64,000 nt of DNA from Gnetum montanum (GCA_015680685.1 MNCI01025357.1:628789-692788), one strand, 5' to 3'; counted from the first letter of the stretch, positions 10,660 through 23,813 are shown. Translations and numbers: made by a program. Notes: generated by a model from the letters alone, not told the origin.

Positions 10660-13070
10660 CCACCATGTGTGCTATTGTCGAGAGAAAGAAGGGGTGATCC
10701 CACACCATTTTCACATGTCAATATTGCACCATCTACCACTATCACACACCTCTAATGCACAAGCACTATCTACCACTCATTGTTGTAAATGTGTCTCTGA
10801 CACGCAACATTATCTATTGTTAGGAAAGCCTGTCAAACATTGCCATCATCACATGCAACCCACCATTTGCCTCTACCATCGTGGAAAGTCATGCATTGTA
10901 ATTGATGTTGTTGATCGCTTACAACCTCACTGTGTGTACTCTATCTCCTAACGCACACACCATTTTGCCTACCTTGCACACATCAACTGCTAACTGAAAC
11001 TCCTGCCATGCCACCGGTACCCAAGGGACCAAGGTCTAGCTCCGACTCCTTCCTTGCCATAATTGATGCCTATTGAGAGAAGGGGATGTAGATAGCCCTG
11101 AGATGATCTCCTTCTATCATTGACTACCACCTTTTATAGTCATTTCCACACTATTTCATTGAATGATCACATTCGCCACTTGCACATCAATTATGTTCTC
11201 CACCACTTGCACATTGGTTACCCACGTTGTCCATGTTTCCCACCTTCTCCATGAAATGTCCACCGCCATCGATTACGTTCTCCACCATCTTGAACAGATT
11301 GACCATCACTTATTCACTGCTATTGCATTCATCAGTCACATAATGATTAATACCTACATGCTTAAGAATATAGTTTTTATCTCAATATAATAGCAAAGGG
11401 GCCCAACCCAAAAACTAGACAAATGGAATCTTAGGTTTCTCTTCTATGAAACTATTCACCTCCTCCTCCTCTTTATCCTCTCATTACCTCCTCCTCTTTA
11501 TCATCTCATTACAGAAAAAGATCAAATTTAAAGACCAATCATCTTGTCACATAAACAATAGCCAACCATTAAACATTTTTTATGTTTTGTATTTGAATAA
11601 ACTTTGGACAGCCATCTGCAATTCTATGTTAGGGTCTCAAAATAATGCACAAGGCATTCATTAACAAAAAAGACCAAAAGATAACCTCCTAATGCTCTAG
11701 AACACTGTGTGTCTTATTATTTTTAAGATGGCAAAGATAGATGTCATTGTACTGCACATGGGAATTGCACTTACAAATCTTAATTTCTTAAAGTGGTGTG
11801 TGATATATCATTGTTGGTTGATTATTCCTCCATTGCAGACCAATTCAGGCATATTTTTTAATGACATGAACAAACATGTAATGTAAATGGAAGAGGAGAG
11901 ATGTAGTGTGTTTGGTTCTTCACTGATGGTCATGCCCAATGGCATTCTTTTATTACTATTGCTTTTAATTTTGCTAAACTAATATGACCAACTCTATTTT
12001 ATTTTTTAAATAGAAGGGATTCTACACATTAATTATATTTTAATACAAAAACATGGGTTTTACAAACTGATGTCTAACACCACCTTCCCAAAGCTTCTTT
12101 TGCTTGGGTCAGTTGACATTTATATATTTGTTTATTTTCCAATTGTTGTAAAACATAATCATGACTTGAGATTGTTGAAGAATAAATGCCTATGGTAAAG
12201 ATAGCAAACTTATAGGACATTTTAATTTTCATGGTACTCAAACTTTTTTAAACATGGCCCCTTACCTAGCATGGGCGATGTTGGCATCAATAATGGGTAA
12301 TTGACATGCAAGTAGTGGCAAACGTGGATGTAACCAATGATAGTGGATGTAATTGATGTTAATGGCAAATATGGACAAGTGGTGGATATGGGAATTCATA
12401 ATAATGATAGGGAGTGGCTTATAAGTGGGGAAGCAATCGACAGGCAAGAGAAAAAAAGACATCGTGGGAGGTCTCCTACTCATTGGCAGTGAATAGTAGT
12501 CAAAAGGTAGTAGCACATGACATCAAATGGTAGATAGTGGCAGCATGCAAGGATGATGATCATCTTTCAACCTTCCCCCTCTCCCATCAGTAGGCACATC
12601 AACAATGACACGTGGACAAGGTGCACATGGTGGGTAGTCAGTGGGTGATTAAAGTAAGGCCTCTCTCTCCCAATGATCAGTGGTAACCAGAAGTGAGCGT
12701 AGTGCACAATGATGGCACATGAATAGTGGTAGATGGCAATAACTAGTGACATGTGCAATAGATGGTGGTGGTAGTGATGTGATCCAATAACAGTTAGTGG
12801 GCAGCAGGAGCCTATGGACAATGGTAGGCATAGTAGACAGTGGTGCATGACAAAGGCACAAATAGCAACGATAGGTGCATGCAGTAGCAACGATGGTACA
12901 TGTTAGCAATGGCAGTAGATGGTAGCAACAACAGTGGTGGTAGCCCATCCCTCTGCACTAGGGTTTGCTGCCTGGTAGTGGACGCCACCAACAACAACAA
13001 TGGCAGCAAGCAACGATTGTGCACAATGATGAAGGGGTAGGGTCTCCATTTAACCATTTAACGTCACACA
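10660..13070. other. Non-genic DNA with trinucleotide-rich low complexity
   Basis: 10660-11450 is cac/cat-rich; 12260-13040 is rich in gtggtag/atggcaa triplets and yields spurious long ORFs. The second part resembles in style the 3' portion of the E-family LTRs (about 25640-25860), and it runs into hairpin cassette copy A just as those LTR leaders do, so a decayed LTR is possible. No gene seen. Confidence 0.35.
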
Positions 13071-13080
13071 ACCCTCTACA

Positions 13081-13191
13081 ACTAAGACTATTCTTAGGTT
13101 TCTCTACCCATACAGGAGGCACCTTAGGTGATAGTCTCTGTAAACAAGGTTTTCTAGGGGTGTTGATGTATCCAAAATTTATGCATCAATA
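13081..13191 (+). repeat. Dispersed hairpin cassette, copy A
   Basis: Contains 5' arm AGACTATTCTTAGG (13084) and 3' arm CCTTAGGTGATAGTCT (to 13137), then a shared tail ending ccaaaatttatgcatcaata. The tail is closely matched in copy B (26307). Confidence 0.7.
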
Positions 13192-13712
13192 GTAACTTTT
13201 GATAAGACCTTCCTTTCATGGTATCATATTCACTTCTACTCTAGCCAATGGTAATAATTATGAAAAAAAGGCTTTTTTAATAATAGCACTTTTTGATGTC
13301 AATTTCATTTCAAAACATGAAGTGTTTCACCTGGTTTGGAACACAACATGAGAACGATGGAAGTACTCTCCATTATCAATAAAACATTGGTCATTGTTAG
13401 GTACCTTGGAGCATTATTTTTGAAGGCCAACTATTAATAGTATCCTTCCAACAAAATAGTTTGGAAATACAACTAATTACTTTTAAAATATGATCAAGAG
13501 ATTGCCTTCATTTTTTATCAAAAACGTTTCAATCATTTTAATTTTACCAATCTCTTGCAATGATTTTTAACATCCCTAATTCATAGGTGATGGGATTAAT
13601 GAAGTTAGCATCTGGAATGTCTAAGAGATTTTTCTGAATAATTTAATAAATATTTGGCATGAGATACCCCAAACCATTTTGGTGGCACTTCAAATTGAAT
13701 TTTGAAGAAACT

Positions 13713-13819
13713 TGTTGAGCATAAATTTTGTACACACCAATGCCTACAAAACTTTTTTAAAGAGATTATTGCCTAGAGCCCCTCTCATATGGGTATGGAA
13801 ACCTAGGAATAGTCTAAGC
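13713..13819 (-). repeat. Dispersed hairpin cassette, copy D (inverted)
   Basis: The reverse complement reads agactattcctaggtttcc, then catatgagaggggctctagg and a tail ending acaaaatttatgctcaaca. It matches the other copies over about 107 bp. The 3' arm has decayed (aataatct). It forms an inverted pair with copy A. Confidence 0.65.
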
Positions 13820-13829
13820 TGAAATAGTA

Positions 13830-14544
13830 ATGTAACGTTTAATAATGTAAGTAAATTTAATTTACTTATTCAGGTAAATAACTTTAAAATAACTTTGGTG
13901 GAGAAAAAACTATTTGCTTTAAAATTTTAACAAGGAAAGTTCTACATTAATGAAGTGTGAAAAGCATGAAATACCATGAAATTTGTGCATTAATGAAGAT
14001 TAACTAGACTTTTAAACAAATATAGGCTCTATGTTTAAACGACACAATAGAGACCAAAGTTGAGTAATAGAAATTTAAAATAGTAGGATAAAACAAAGAC
14101 TTACCTTAGAAATGAGCACAAATAAAATAATTTCTGGTGCAATTTTGTTTGCCCATGCCTGCAAGGAGCACACCTTCTCAAGTCTACGCCTCTAGCTCTC
14201 AAATTTATTAAACGTTTTCATTACCATGAAATCGATGCAACAATCCTTAAGGGACTTGGAACAAAGGTAGTTTATTAGATACATTACTAATGAAACTACA
14301 ACTATGAATGGAAAAATGCAACAAAATAATAGGACTACAAAACAAATCAGAACTATTATCAAATAGCATTATTGAGTAATGAAAACAAAGCAAAGATAAC
14401 AAAAAAAATGTCCATGCAACACCTAGCATGCATCCACCATTCGAGGCCAACATAGGTCATGGAATGGACCACACAAAACAACATCAAGATATGCTCTACC
14501 ACTAACTACCATCATCTGCAACAGCGCCACTAGTAGCTTGATGC
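13830..14544. other. AT-rich DNA, nothing recognised
   Basis: No ORF with family character, no repeat structure seen; likely decayed repeat flanking element E. Confidence 0.3.
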
Positions 14545-15174
14545 TATTGAGGCCAACCTTACCCATGCCAAGCATGAGGCCACAATCAATGCACATGTAG
14601 GTTATTATAGTTGCAAAGTAGTCAAAATGCATAGATCTAACTCATAGGAATTCAAGAAATGCTATACTTATTTTATGTAAAAAGAAAAATATACACAATC
14701 AATATTCCTAACCATATGTAAAAATAAAATAAAATAAAATATAAAAATTATGAATTTCAACGAATCCATAAAGTAATTCAACAATTCCACCCTACAAATG
14801 ATCAATATTTTACTTGTCAAGATTTTGTCGATGTCCCTGTCAAAACCTACAAAGCATACAAACCATGTGATTGCCGAACTACTTGCACTATGTATGGCTT
14901 TCTTGCTAATTCCCTTCAAAGTAGTAATAATGGGAAGTTGGGCATGTTTGTTCACCAAGAATATAAAGCTTGAAACAACAGATATAGCACATCCAACTTC
15001 AACTTCTCTTTCGAATTGAAATTTTAGGCAACTCAGAGATTGGTGGGACCTAATTCATACCATATGCCTTTGAAGACTAGTTGTCATTGGGTAACGTCCT
15101 AGTGATGGAATCTGCATAACATAGTAGGTTACCAAAGTCAATAATTAAGTTGTTGGATGGAAAGCCAAAAAAAA

Positions 15175-15481
15175 ATGCAATGTTTGGTAAAAGAGGTGCT
15201 AGTACCTGCACTTGGAGCTGGAGCTAGATCTAGAGCTAGATCATGACCTAACAATCTATTCACTATAGCAATGACAATAGAGAAAAGAAGAAAGGTGATC
15301 CATGAAGCCAGCCATAACAATGCAGAAATTGGTTTCACGAAACTATAAAATCCCCCGTTGTCCTCCCTTAAGTCATAGCGAACAATCATGACGAGGCTCG
15401 TTTCTGAGTAAGGCTATGTGAAATCCATGTAATTACTTTGGTTTGTTGTTGCTCCAAAAGGTCCCACCACAGCATTAAAGT
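15175..15481 (-). pseudogene. Glutamate receptor-like (GLR) channel fragment inside the 5' LTR of E
   Basis: Read on the minus strand, about 100 codons give VVGPFGATT, SNYMDFT then a stop, PYSETSLVMIV, GGFYSFVKPISALLWLASW, then a hydrophobic run (ITFLLFSIVIAIVNRLLG). This follows plant GLR proteins from late ligand-binding lobe S1 (YVDFT-PY-E-G) into the first membrane segment (FLKPF...LW). It ends with a Pro/Ala-rich stretch. No pore loop or later segment follows, so it is a fragment. The copy at 24475-24755 in the other LTR is cleaner. No channel could be made. The family assignment comes from motif recall, not a search. Confidence 0.6.
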
Positions 15482-15623
15482 TCTAAATTTCAATAAAGAT
15501 AAGAAAGAATCCATTAACTTTTTAACATACCATATCGAAGAAAACATGAAACAAAATGATATAGGACAATAAATAACTAATATAATGCATGCACCTAAAG
15601 GTATATTTGCTAAAGGTATATTT

Positions 15624-15635
15624 GCTATATAATAT
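15624..15635 (+). promoter_or_regulatory. TATA-like element of the E-family LTR
   Basis: gctatataatattgtcg; the same string occurs at the equivalent place in the second LTR (about 24884, gctatataatattatcg), downstream of the captured fragment and before a conserved block starting catttccaaggtggcagacg. Confidence 0.35.
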
Positions 15636-16892
15636 TGTCGTAATAATCAAATGAGGCATTTCCAAGGTGGCAGACGTTACAAGGGAGCATGGCAACGGTT
15701 ATGACAGGTGGTGGATGGCGGTTGATGTTGGTTTCTCCCGTATGTTGCTATGAATGAGGAAGGAAAAAACGTCGAAAAAACAAAGAAGGGCAAAGCTAAA
15801 GCCTGCAGCTAGTAGGCAGGCAAGCTCTCTTCTAGACAGGGTGGAGTCTCTTGAGGACATTCACGGCGACTGTGTGGATCGCATGGGTTGGGTTCGCAGT
15901 GAGAGGCACACAGACAAGCAAACAGCGGTGCAACAGTAACATGTGTGCAGAACGTAGTTTTCTGTCACACAGAACACCTATACAGAGACGATGCAGACGG
16001 TGGCACACAGGACAACAGCATCTCTTTCCTCCAAGGGCATACAACCCTAAAAATGCCAACGGCAGGCGCATGAGACGCGTGACAGGAAACGGTAGGTGTC
16101 AAGTTCCTGTGACCACTAGCACTCTTAGGCAAGCAGCGCGCAGCGAGGCAGAGGGGACAACAAATCAGGTTTCCTCTTCTCAAGTCTGCAACGGTTCGTT
16201 TCTCCTGCAAGTGATGCGGTGGCATTCGCGGGAGGCCGTACTCACAGCAATAAACACTGGTGTGCGGCTAGCGGCACAAGTGCTGCAAGGATCGGTCTTG
16301 CTAGCGGTAGGTGCACATAGATGATGCATAAGCAACCAGCTCTCTCTCGATCCTAGACAGTAATGTAGCTGCAATTGGTAACAAGCTCTCTCTCATTCCT
16401 ATTGCCTATACCACCAGCAAAGGGTGGTTGGAGTCTCTCTTAACCCCAATAGTGACAACTACGGTTGACAAAAGGTGGCTGACAATGGTTTGAAATTGTT
16501 TGCCTTTTAAATTTCAAGCATTTATGTTTCTTTTTTAAAAAAATCATTTTTATATATAGCATATTTTAGTATTTTCTTTCTTTTTGTTAAAAAAATCATT
16601 TTTAATAGCACATTTTAGTGTTTTCTTTCCTTTCGTGAAAGAAACATTTCTTTCAAAACATTGCACATTTTAGTGTTGTTTTTTAAAAATATTTTATTCC
16701 AATATTAAGTTTGTGTACTCAATTTTATAGTTTAGTTTACTGTTTATAATTTGAAATTCTTGTTTTATGAGCACACCCCCTCAACAAGAATCACTTACCC
16801 CTACCCTAAACTGACCAATCACCCATCTCTTCACATGAAAGAAATAGCAAGCTTCACATTTTCCAAGTTCTATTCCTAAAACTAGAACTAGG

Positions 16893-17890
16893 ATGGTAGC
16901 CCATCAACCCCCAACTTCCTTAGTGAGAAATCTCTTTAACTTTACTAACTACCATGACATCTCAAAATCCCTCCAAAACATAAACCTATTCTTTGATCCT
17001 ACAACCTCTATGAGTGATGTCTGCCAACACTTACAATGTTTCGAAACTTTACTAGGAAACCACAACATTGTACAAAACAATGTGGCATGTAGGGTGTTTG
17101 TGACAACATTCAGGACTAAAGCAATCCAATGGTTCTATTAACTCATGACAAGAATTCAAAAATAATTTTTTGATTTAATTTGACAAGTTCACAAGCCTTG
17201 CCATCGCATCAAACAACTTTACTAGCTTAAGAAAGCTACTTGGTAAGAATGTTATGGATTACAACCTTAGATTCATTCATCAACTTGCCTATGTGCCAAA
17301 TGAGATGTGACGACAACCTAATGGTATTCTCAACTTCTATCTCTCTACCATCGATCCATTCTTTTTTTATGTCATCAAATCTGATCCCAACATAACAGAA
17401 ATATAGAGAGTAATGGCTAAAGTCATGGAGTTAGAAGAAATAACCCTTATGAATAACATCCAAACCCAATTTGGGATTATGAGTTTTGGTAATGCTATGC
17501 CTTAGACTCTTTCCCCCTTTCAACCAGTTCAACCTTCAAGCAATTAATCTTAAGGCCCCATGTCCTCTTCATTCCTACACTCAAACACTAGTTTGAATGA
17601 TGAGCAATCAAAAGCCTTGATTCAATCCATCATAAGCCCAAATGGAACATCGAATTCTATTGAACCTCCAACTCAAACCCAAAACCAAATGACCCCGAGT
17701 TTGAATTCACTGCAAAAACTTTCCAATGAAATGGTTGAGCTAAAGAGAAACAATAACAAAGACCCTATATAACTGGAAAAGACAAGTACATCAATCAACG
17801 ATGAATATTGTTATCTCCATAACACAAGGCAACATTCTGAGAAGACTTGTCCTCAATTCTTGGCATTATATGGTAATAATAAACTTCTAG
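16893..17890 (+). pseudogene. gag remnant of element E
   Basis: Starts at ATG 16893 (MVAHQPPTSLVRN) and matches the F gag start at 31129 (MATHQPSTSLVRN) nearly codon for codon, including INLFFDPTT, VFVTTFRTKAIQWF and LAYVPNEM. Stops and small shifts near 17141, 17307 and later disable it. The reading then follows the Asn/Gln-rich gag tail and the conserved stretch seen in F at 33018-33160 (NNNKDPI, then CPQFLALYGNN), and breaks off at about 17890 where homology jumps to the integrase end. Confidence 0.75.
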
Positions 17891-17934
17891 TGAATGTTGT
17901 CTATGTAGTCATAATGAAAAGGGATTTATAACAT

Positions 17935-18105
17935 GAGTGAAGTTTTCCCCTATGTAGTCAAGTCCATTCCAAATTGTAAATGTCATTGCCCCCAATATGT
18001 ACAAAATTCCTAATTTGCAAGGGTATAGGTTGCATAGGAATTTTAATGCATTTTATTTGAAGCATTTCTACTTAGGTGCCCCACATGGACACCTAGTAGA
18101 TTCTT
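17935..18105 (+). pseudogene. Integrase C-terminal stub of element E
   Basis: Reads SPFQIVNVIAPNMYKI, LQGYRLHRNFNAFYLKH, then HLVDS and a stop. This is the same end as element F integrase (GPFQIIDIIAPNVFKI to HLVDS at 43543). It follows gag within about 50 bp, which shows a single large internal deletion. Confidence 0.75.
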
Positions 18106-19568
18106 AGTTGCATGTTTTCTTACCCTTTGTTTTGCATTTCATTTGTATATATGTTCTACATGAGGTCCTTGGCCTTTTCCTCCCCCTGGGTGTTCAATTG
18201 CACCTTGAGAAGGTCCTCCTTGTTGTCCTCTTTTAGGGGCCATCTATAATCACACAAAGATCAATTGTTAGTAAGGTTATTGAAAGAAGTTCAATTATTT
18301 CATACCTTACTCATTGCCTTTAATAAATGTTGAATTCTTTGCTTAGTATGATTTTAGAGTTAGAAATTTTTTTCAAGAAATTTTCCCTGAAAGTTTAATG
18401 TCAAAATTGATTTGTTTAAGTGACCCATAAAAGGACATGTAATGGTTTTGAGGAATGTTTGATCAAATGATGATAAAGGAAAGAATAGATTTGGCAATGA
18501 AGTACTTGGAGGGTATAAAATGATGTGGTGGTGTGCAACAAGTACAAATTACAAAATTCACACAAGTGGACCCTTCTCAAAGTAGGTTCCAACCTATAAT
18601 GCCCTTGCGTAACCACACCTTAAAATGTTTGTAGACACTAGAAGGGTTAATTGTAATATACACCCATGCAGCAAAACACACACATGTTAAATACCACCAT
18701 GAGGAGATATGAATTTTATGCCATACAAGACACAAGTTAGAAATACTTAGACAGTGAGATGAAATGAATCGTAAAAGGGATTGCAGAGATTGGGACGCAA
18801 GGTAACTAACCTAGGGTATAATGAATCCTGGGTGTAGGGCATGATTAATGTGTGGTTATCCCATCACTCCAAAATCAAGACCAAGCCAAGTCCACTGATC
18901 AGTGACATCGCATTGTTTCATCCAAGGATGAATATCCATAAGAGCATCATGATAGCAAGGCATATGATCACTTGGCATTTTATCCAAGAGAGGAGTGATT
19001 TGGAAATTCTCTGCGGCACTTTTTTTTAGCCACTTTGGCACTTTGTTCTTTCCAATAGTGAACCAGAGAAGCTACCAAACTTTAGGCATGGGTGCATGTC
19101 TTTCTGGTGGAAACCCCAAAATAGCATTGAGTTTCTTTAGGGAGTGCCTTTATTACTCTTACTTCCATTTTTCGTTAGATCTACAAGGATCTTAGTATGA
19201 CCACGCTACATGATAGCACCTACAAAAGTCACCAAAGAGAATTCACAAGTCCCCTTGATCCCACACCTTGGCCATTTCCTCTCAGTCCATCATTTTTCAC
19301 TCTGGGCATAATGAGCACAAAATTACTTTAAGTTTTAACGATGATAAGAATATCATCATACCCAAAGTAGAACCTCTTATTAATAGAATGGATGGGCAGA
19401 TGCTGTGGGCTCATTGTCCAACACCTCAATCGACTGGTTACATGAGTGTTTTATTCATAGATGAGATTACCCACAAAAAGATAAAAGAATAAATTAGAAA
19501 TGAAAAACTAAAAAACAAAAAATTGTAAAATTGAAGAAAAGAAAAAATATTTACTAATTCTGCTTGTT

Positions 19569-21584
19569 AGAATGGAGGATATCCCCCATAACTAAACAAT
19601 TGAGCATGGATAGAATTAATAAATGGAAAATATGGATCCATGCATGTTGGAAATGTTGGGGATCGATCATATCCAAACCACCAGGTGTCTTTTGAGGTGG
19701 TGGTAGGAATATACCCAAATTGGGGTTCACACACTTGATTGAAGTAGGCATAGTGGGGTAGATTATAAGATGTGGTCATGTGATAAGGAGCTAATCCACT
19801 ATGGCACCCGTGATCGTAAGATGGTATGCAAGGATCAATATGTCTCCCTACGTGGTTATATTCATTGGGCTACATAGTTGTTTGAGTGTTGATTGGTGGC
19901 CCAAATAAGGTAACAAGAGGCGTTAGATTCAAGGTGAAAGATGCACCATAGTGTTAAACTTGTGCTGAGTTGGAGGATGCAAGGGTACGGTCATGCCTAA
20001 AGAAAAGATGCTTTCGATGTTGTGGAGGATTCCCACTGCAGTTGACAATAGCAGCACAAGTAACGTTTGTGGGTTGATACTGTGGTGCAAACCCTTCTAG
20101 CACAACTGGCGCCAATGTAGAAGGAGGTGAAGGATGAGAACATTAAGTGCAAGAAGAAGTGAAAGGCACATGAGGTGGTATCTTGTTGGAGAGGACATGG
20201 GTTGATAGTATTTAGGAGAATAATAATGACGTGGTGAGATAGAGGATGCTAACCCAGTTGGGAAAATAGGATGCTGAACCTAATAAGCACTTGAGTTTGG
20301 ATGGTATGAAGGGTGTGACCAATTTGAGGGTGGCCTCCCCCATGACTGGGATTTTTTCCATTGTGATTAAACATGGTATTTTTGTATGAACTCTGGATGT
20401 AACATTCCTTCCCAATGCTCATGTAAATATGACAAGATTGGGCATTGACCTTTGGGGTGACCGTACAGGAAAATGTTACATTGATACATATGATTAGTAG
20501 TTGAGTTATTATCCTTATTCTCTTCACCCCTTCTTTCTGATTATCTAGTGGTGTTCTATCTTGCTTCTTGGTTCGTCATGGTTTTACCTCTAATAGTGTT
20601 GGCATATTCTCCACATTTTTCATGCATCCATTATGTCATCTTATTGATCTTTGCCTCAATTTCATCTAGTGATTGTAGTATTGGCAAAGATGATTCCACC
20701 TCCTTGAGGTGAGTTGATTTCTCCTCTTCATGATCATGGACCTTTGCTATTTTGAGATTTTGGTCCTATTGATAACTTTCAACATTCTCCTATTTAGCCA
20801 TTTCTCCTTCTTCTTTTGCTACCCGCTTAATAAGCTCTTGGAATTGGTGGGTTCTTAGCTCATATAATTGACCTCGAGAATACATCACTAGGGTCTCCCT
20901 TGTTTCATTACGGAGCCCATTCATAATGTGGTACATTAACCTTTCCTCAGAGAATCCATGGCCTGGGCAATTGTTTAACAATGAATAGTATCTTTCTAAG
21001 GCCATGTCCAAGGGTTCATGTTGTCCCTATTTCCATTCTTGGATTTGTCTTCTCAAGGCTAACACTCTTGCATAGGTTTGATATCTTTCATTAAATAGTT
21101 CCACCATTGTTAGCCAACATCGAATTGATTTTGGTTTTGAAGACCTATACCATACTTTTGCTTGGCCAACGAGTGTCAAAGGAAAGAGCTTAAGTTTTTG
21201 CCATCCATTATCAATATTGTTTCATACACAAGCATCATAAAAGGCTTGTAAATGATGTTGTGAATCTAAATCATAGCCTCCTGAAAACTTGGAAAAGTTA
21301 TTTAAATCAAGCTTGGGTAGATAGCTTTCCTTAAGATGCCTGTAGGATATTTGAATAGCCTCTTATATATGCATTAGGCTCTTAGTGGCCAAGAAGGGTT
21401 CATCGTCACTAGGTAGGTTATGAATTTGTGAGTTGGGATGATGTTGTCTTCATTTATGTACATAGGGGACCCCTGCATTAGATTAAGTACTCCAAATTTC
21501 ATCTTCATCATCATATAATTCGTTGGTCCTTCAATGAATTGCTTTACTAGTTGTTGCATTATCATAGTCTTGTGAGAGAGACAT
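19569..21584 (-). pseudogene. gag of element A' (Athila-like)
   Basis: Start ATG at 21584 (MSLSQDYDNATTSKAIH), the same as the gag start of B' (40777). The capsid-like region includes HLQAFYDAC, KLKLFPLTLVGQAKVWYR, ERYYSLLNNCPGHGF and HIMNGLRNETRETLVMYSRG. It then has a cysteine/histidine patch around 20450 (HPKGQCP-like) and a Pro/Ser/Tyr-rich tail ending near 19570 (HAQLFSYGGYPPF). Several in-frame stops and shifts are present. The same capsid-like block is in element G at 45720-46230. Confidence 0.7.
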
Positions 21585-21704
21585 TCTTGTGAATTTGTAT
21601 TTGACTTTTTTTTTTTTTGCAATTACTTCTTTCTAAAAGATATATCATCAAGGCTTCATTACAGCGATCTTGAATGATGTAACTAATTTAAATAACTAGC
21701 ATCG

Positions 21705-21722
21705 TCCTCGATAACGGTGCTA
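21705..21722 (-). other. Primer-binding-site-like sequence of A'
   Basis: The minus strand reads TAGCACCGTTATCGAGGA immediately inside the LTR. It is a decayed match to the tRNA-Asp-type site (TGGCGCCGTTGCC...) common in Athila/Tat elements. Confidence 0.45.
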
Positions 21723-21723
21723 A

Positions 21724-22580
21724 TGATGAGTGGCGAGGTACCCCTACACTCAACCATACAAATACGAGCATTCACGCACAATCCAGTCGAACTTTGCAAA
21801 TGGACTACTTGTGGTATCTAGATAATTACACATTGATCGTAGTTCATTGTCTTCCCACCTAAACTAGTATTTACTTGATCACATATGGTTTAGTCCAAAG
21901 TGAGATGAATGATATGGTCCTAAACTAGTGCTACTCCTAGGGATAATGGAGGATAAGCTTGATTAAACTAATACGCAGTAGGAAATGAAGTTTAAGCTAG
22001 CCTAAGTGCGATGAGCATCTATCCTTAATCATCCTTATGCATCTTGGACCTTGTGTACTACTTCTAGGATTACTAAGCATATATTACTTGAGTGCTCCTA
22101 GATACGTTACTGGGTTACCAAGTAGTTACACTTAAATGTTCGTAATTAAGTCATACTCATTCCATAATTAATAATAGGAATAATAACTGATGGTAAATAA
22201 GTATTAATTAAGAAAAAATAAATAATAATAATGATTAAACAATTAAGAACTAAGTGAATGTTGCAATGATGGAGTAATCTCGATCTTTATTGTTGATGAT
22301 GTGTGTGTCCAAGTATATCACACTTGAATAAAGGTTCCATACAATTACAATTATCACACTGTGGGCATGCACTGGGAAAAGAATTGAAATGAATTAAAAT
22401 TGACAAAAAGACTCTACTCTTACACCTACTGACTCCCCCTTCCTATGCGCCTAAATGTGGTATTTATAGGCTTACATAGGAACCATGATATTGTGTATTC
22501 GATATCGTTATCCAGGCTGCGATATCGCGTACCTAATATCGAGGGTCCAATATCAACACCTGACAAATCATGATTCATCA
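21724..22580 (-). repeat. 5' LTR of A'
   Basis: Opens tgatgagtggcgaggtaccc and closes gattcatca on the plus strand, giving inverted ends TGATGA/TCATCA. It is similar along its length to the B', solo and G LTRs. It contains several gatatcg motifs and, on the minus strand, a CTATAAAT TATA box near 22450. Confidence 0.75.
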
Positions 22581-23813
22581 ACATAGTTGCATTTGCATAT
22601 TTTCTTTGCATTTTCATTATTTTTTCTTAGCATATTGGTTTGATTTTTTTTTTGTGTTCTTCATATGGTTTTAATAATCATTATGGTCATTTGACTTACT
22701 AGACATTGGGTCATCTTAACACCATTTGAAAGTAAGGTAAGTATAATATAATATATATTATTACTATTACATGAAGTCTACTTTATATTATATATTTTAA
22801 TAATGTTATGATTCTTCCCAATCATTTCCAAGGTTTTAGTTTATTTGTTATGTTGGATTATGAAGCATGGGATTTATTCAAACTTATCATGTTATCATCA
22901 TGATCATGTTTGTGTAGGATATGTGATGTTGAAGAATGGTTAGTCATAATCACTAGATGACCTTGGAAACTCCATTTTCCCTTCTCATAAGCTCCATCCA
23001 TCAGGTGTGATGATCCATGGCTACCCTGTGAACAATGGGGTGAAGTTTGTTCATTTTCACTTGAGAACCCTTAGCCACCTAAGAGACTTGCTATGATGTC
23101 ATTAACTTGTAATCAAAGGCACATACATGAGGGTTGAACTGCATCATGGGCAAAGTTCCAAAAAGACCATGTTCTTTAGTAGTGCAACTAATTGGCTAAA
23201 CTCCTATTGGAATTCCTACCTCAAAAATGTACACCATGAGCAAAGTTTCCTAAAAATAAAAATAAAAAGAATGAGAATTGTGTTCATTGGAAGTGTAATA
23301 AGTTCTTGAGTATGATGGGGTCTGATAGTAATCATCACCCTAACCTCCATTTCCCCTTTTGAATCCATGTTTTCAAGAAAAAAAATAAGGAAAATTTGAA
23401 AGTTGTGGCTTACTATGATCTAACATGAGCCTATCCTTCTCATTAAGTTTTGTAAAAGTCTTATGCTTAGAATAGTCTACATACTTTTTACTTTTACCTT
23501 GTGAAAAATTGAGAATGAGATCTTAATCATATGATTATATATATATTTATAGATCTATGTAGTTAAAATAATAAATTATATATTTAGTTTTTGATTAAAT
23601 AAGATGGTGTGGTTTGGGTGGCCCATGTCTAGTTCTCTTTTGATTATTTGGTTATTTTAATCATGTTTAGATCACTATAGTTTACTTTAAAGTTTTCATT
23701 TCCCTGTTTTGTGATGTTTTCTTTTTATTCTCTATTTGTTGCATTTCCTTTTAAAATTTTATCATTTTTGTTGCTGCTTGCATTTGCATGTAATTTTTAG
23801 TTTGGGGGCTAAG
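22581..23813 (+). other. 3' untranslated region of element E
   Basis: The first 170 bp match the F 3' UTR (43560-43746; catatggttttaataatcat, gggtcatcttaacacca). The rest is AT-rich with no ORF and ends in the purine tract tttgggggctaag at the LTR edge. Confidence 0.65.

Larger units (their letters stand above)
14545..16490 (+). repeat. 5' LTR of element E
   Basis: Matches the 23814 LTR over at least 1.8 kb with small indels. It contains a minus-strand glutamate-receptor-like fragment and a TATA-like ctatataatatt at about 15624, also present in the other LTR at about 24884. The right end is not sharply definable because the 3' parts of the two copies diverge. Confidence 0.7.
18135..22580 (-). 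mobile_element. Element A': gag-only Athila-like element nested in E
   Basis: On the minus strand: LTR (22580 to 21724), primer-binding-site-like TTAGCACCGTTATCGAGGA just inside it, gag (from 21584), then non-coding sequence to about 18135. Its interior aligns throughout with B' (for example gaggtccttggcc at 18160 and 37660; atcacacaaagatcaattgttag in both). The distal LTR and about 500 bp before it, present in B', are missing. The host element's 3' UTR resumes at 22581. No protease, RT or integrase was found in the 4.4 kb. Confidence 0.75.

Noticed and set aside
12262-13057. Several overlapping minus-strand ORFs rich in His, Leu and Cys
   Set aside because: They come from tgg/tag trinucleotide-rich low-complexity DNA; no family motif.
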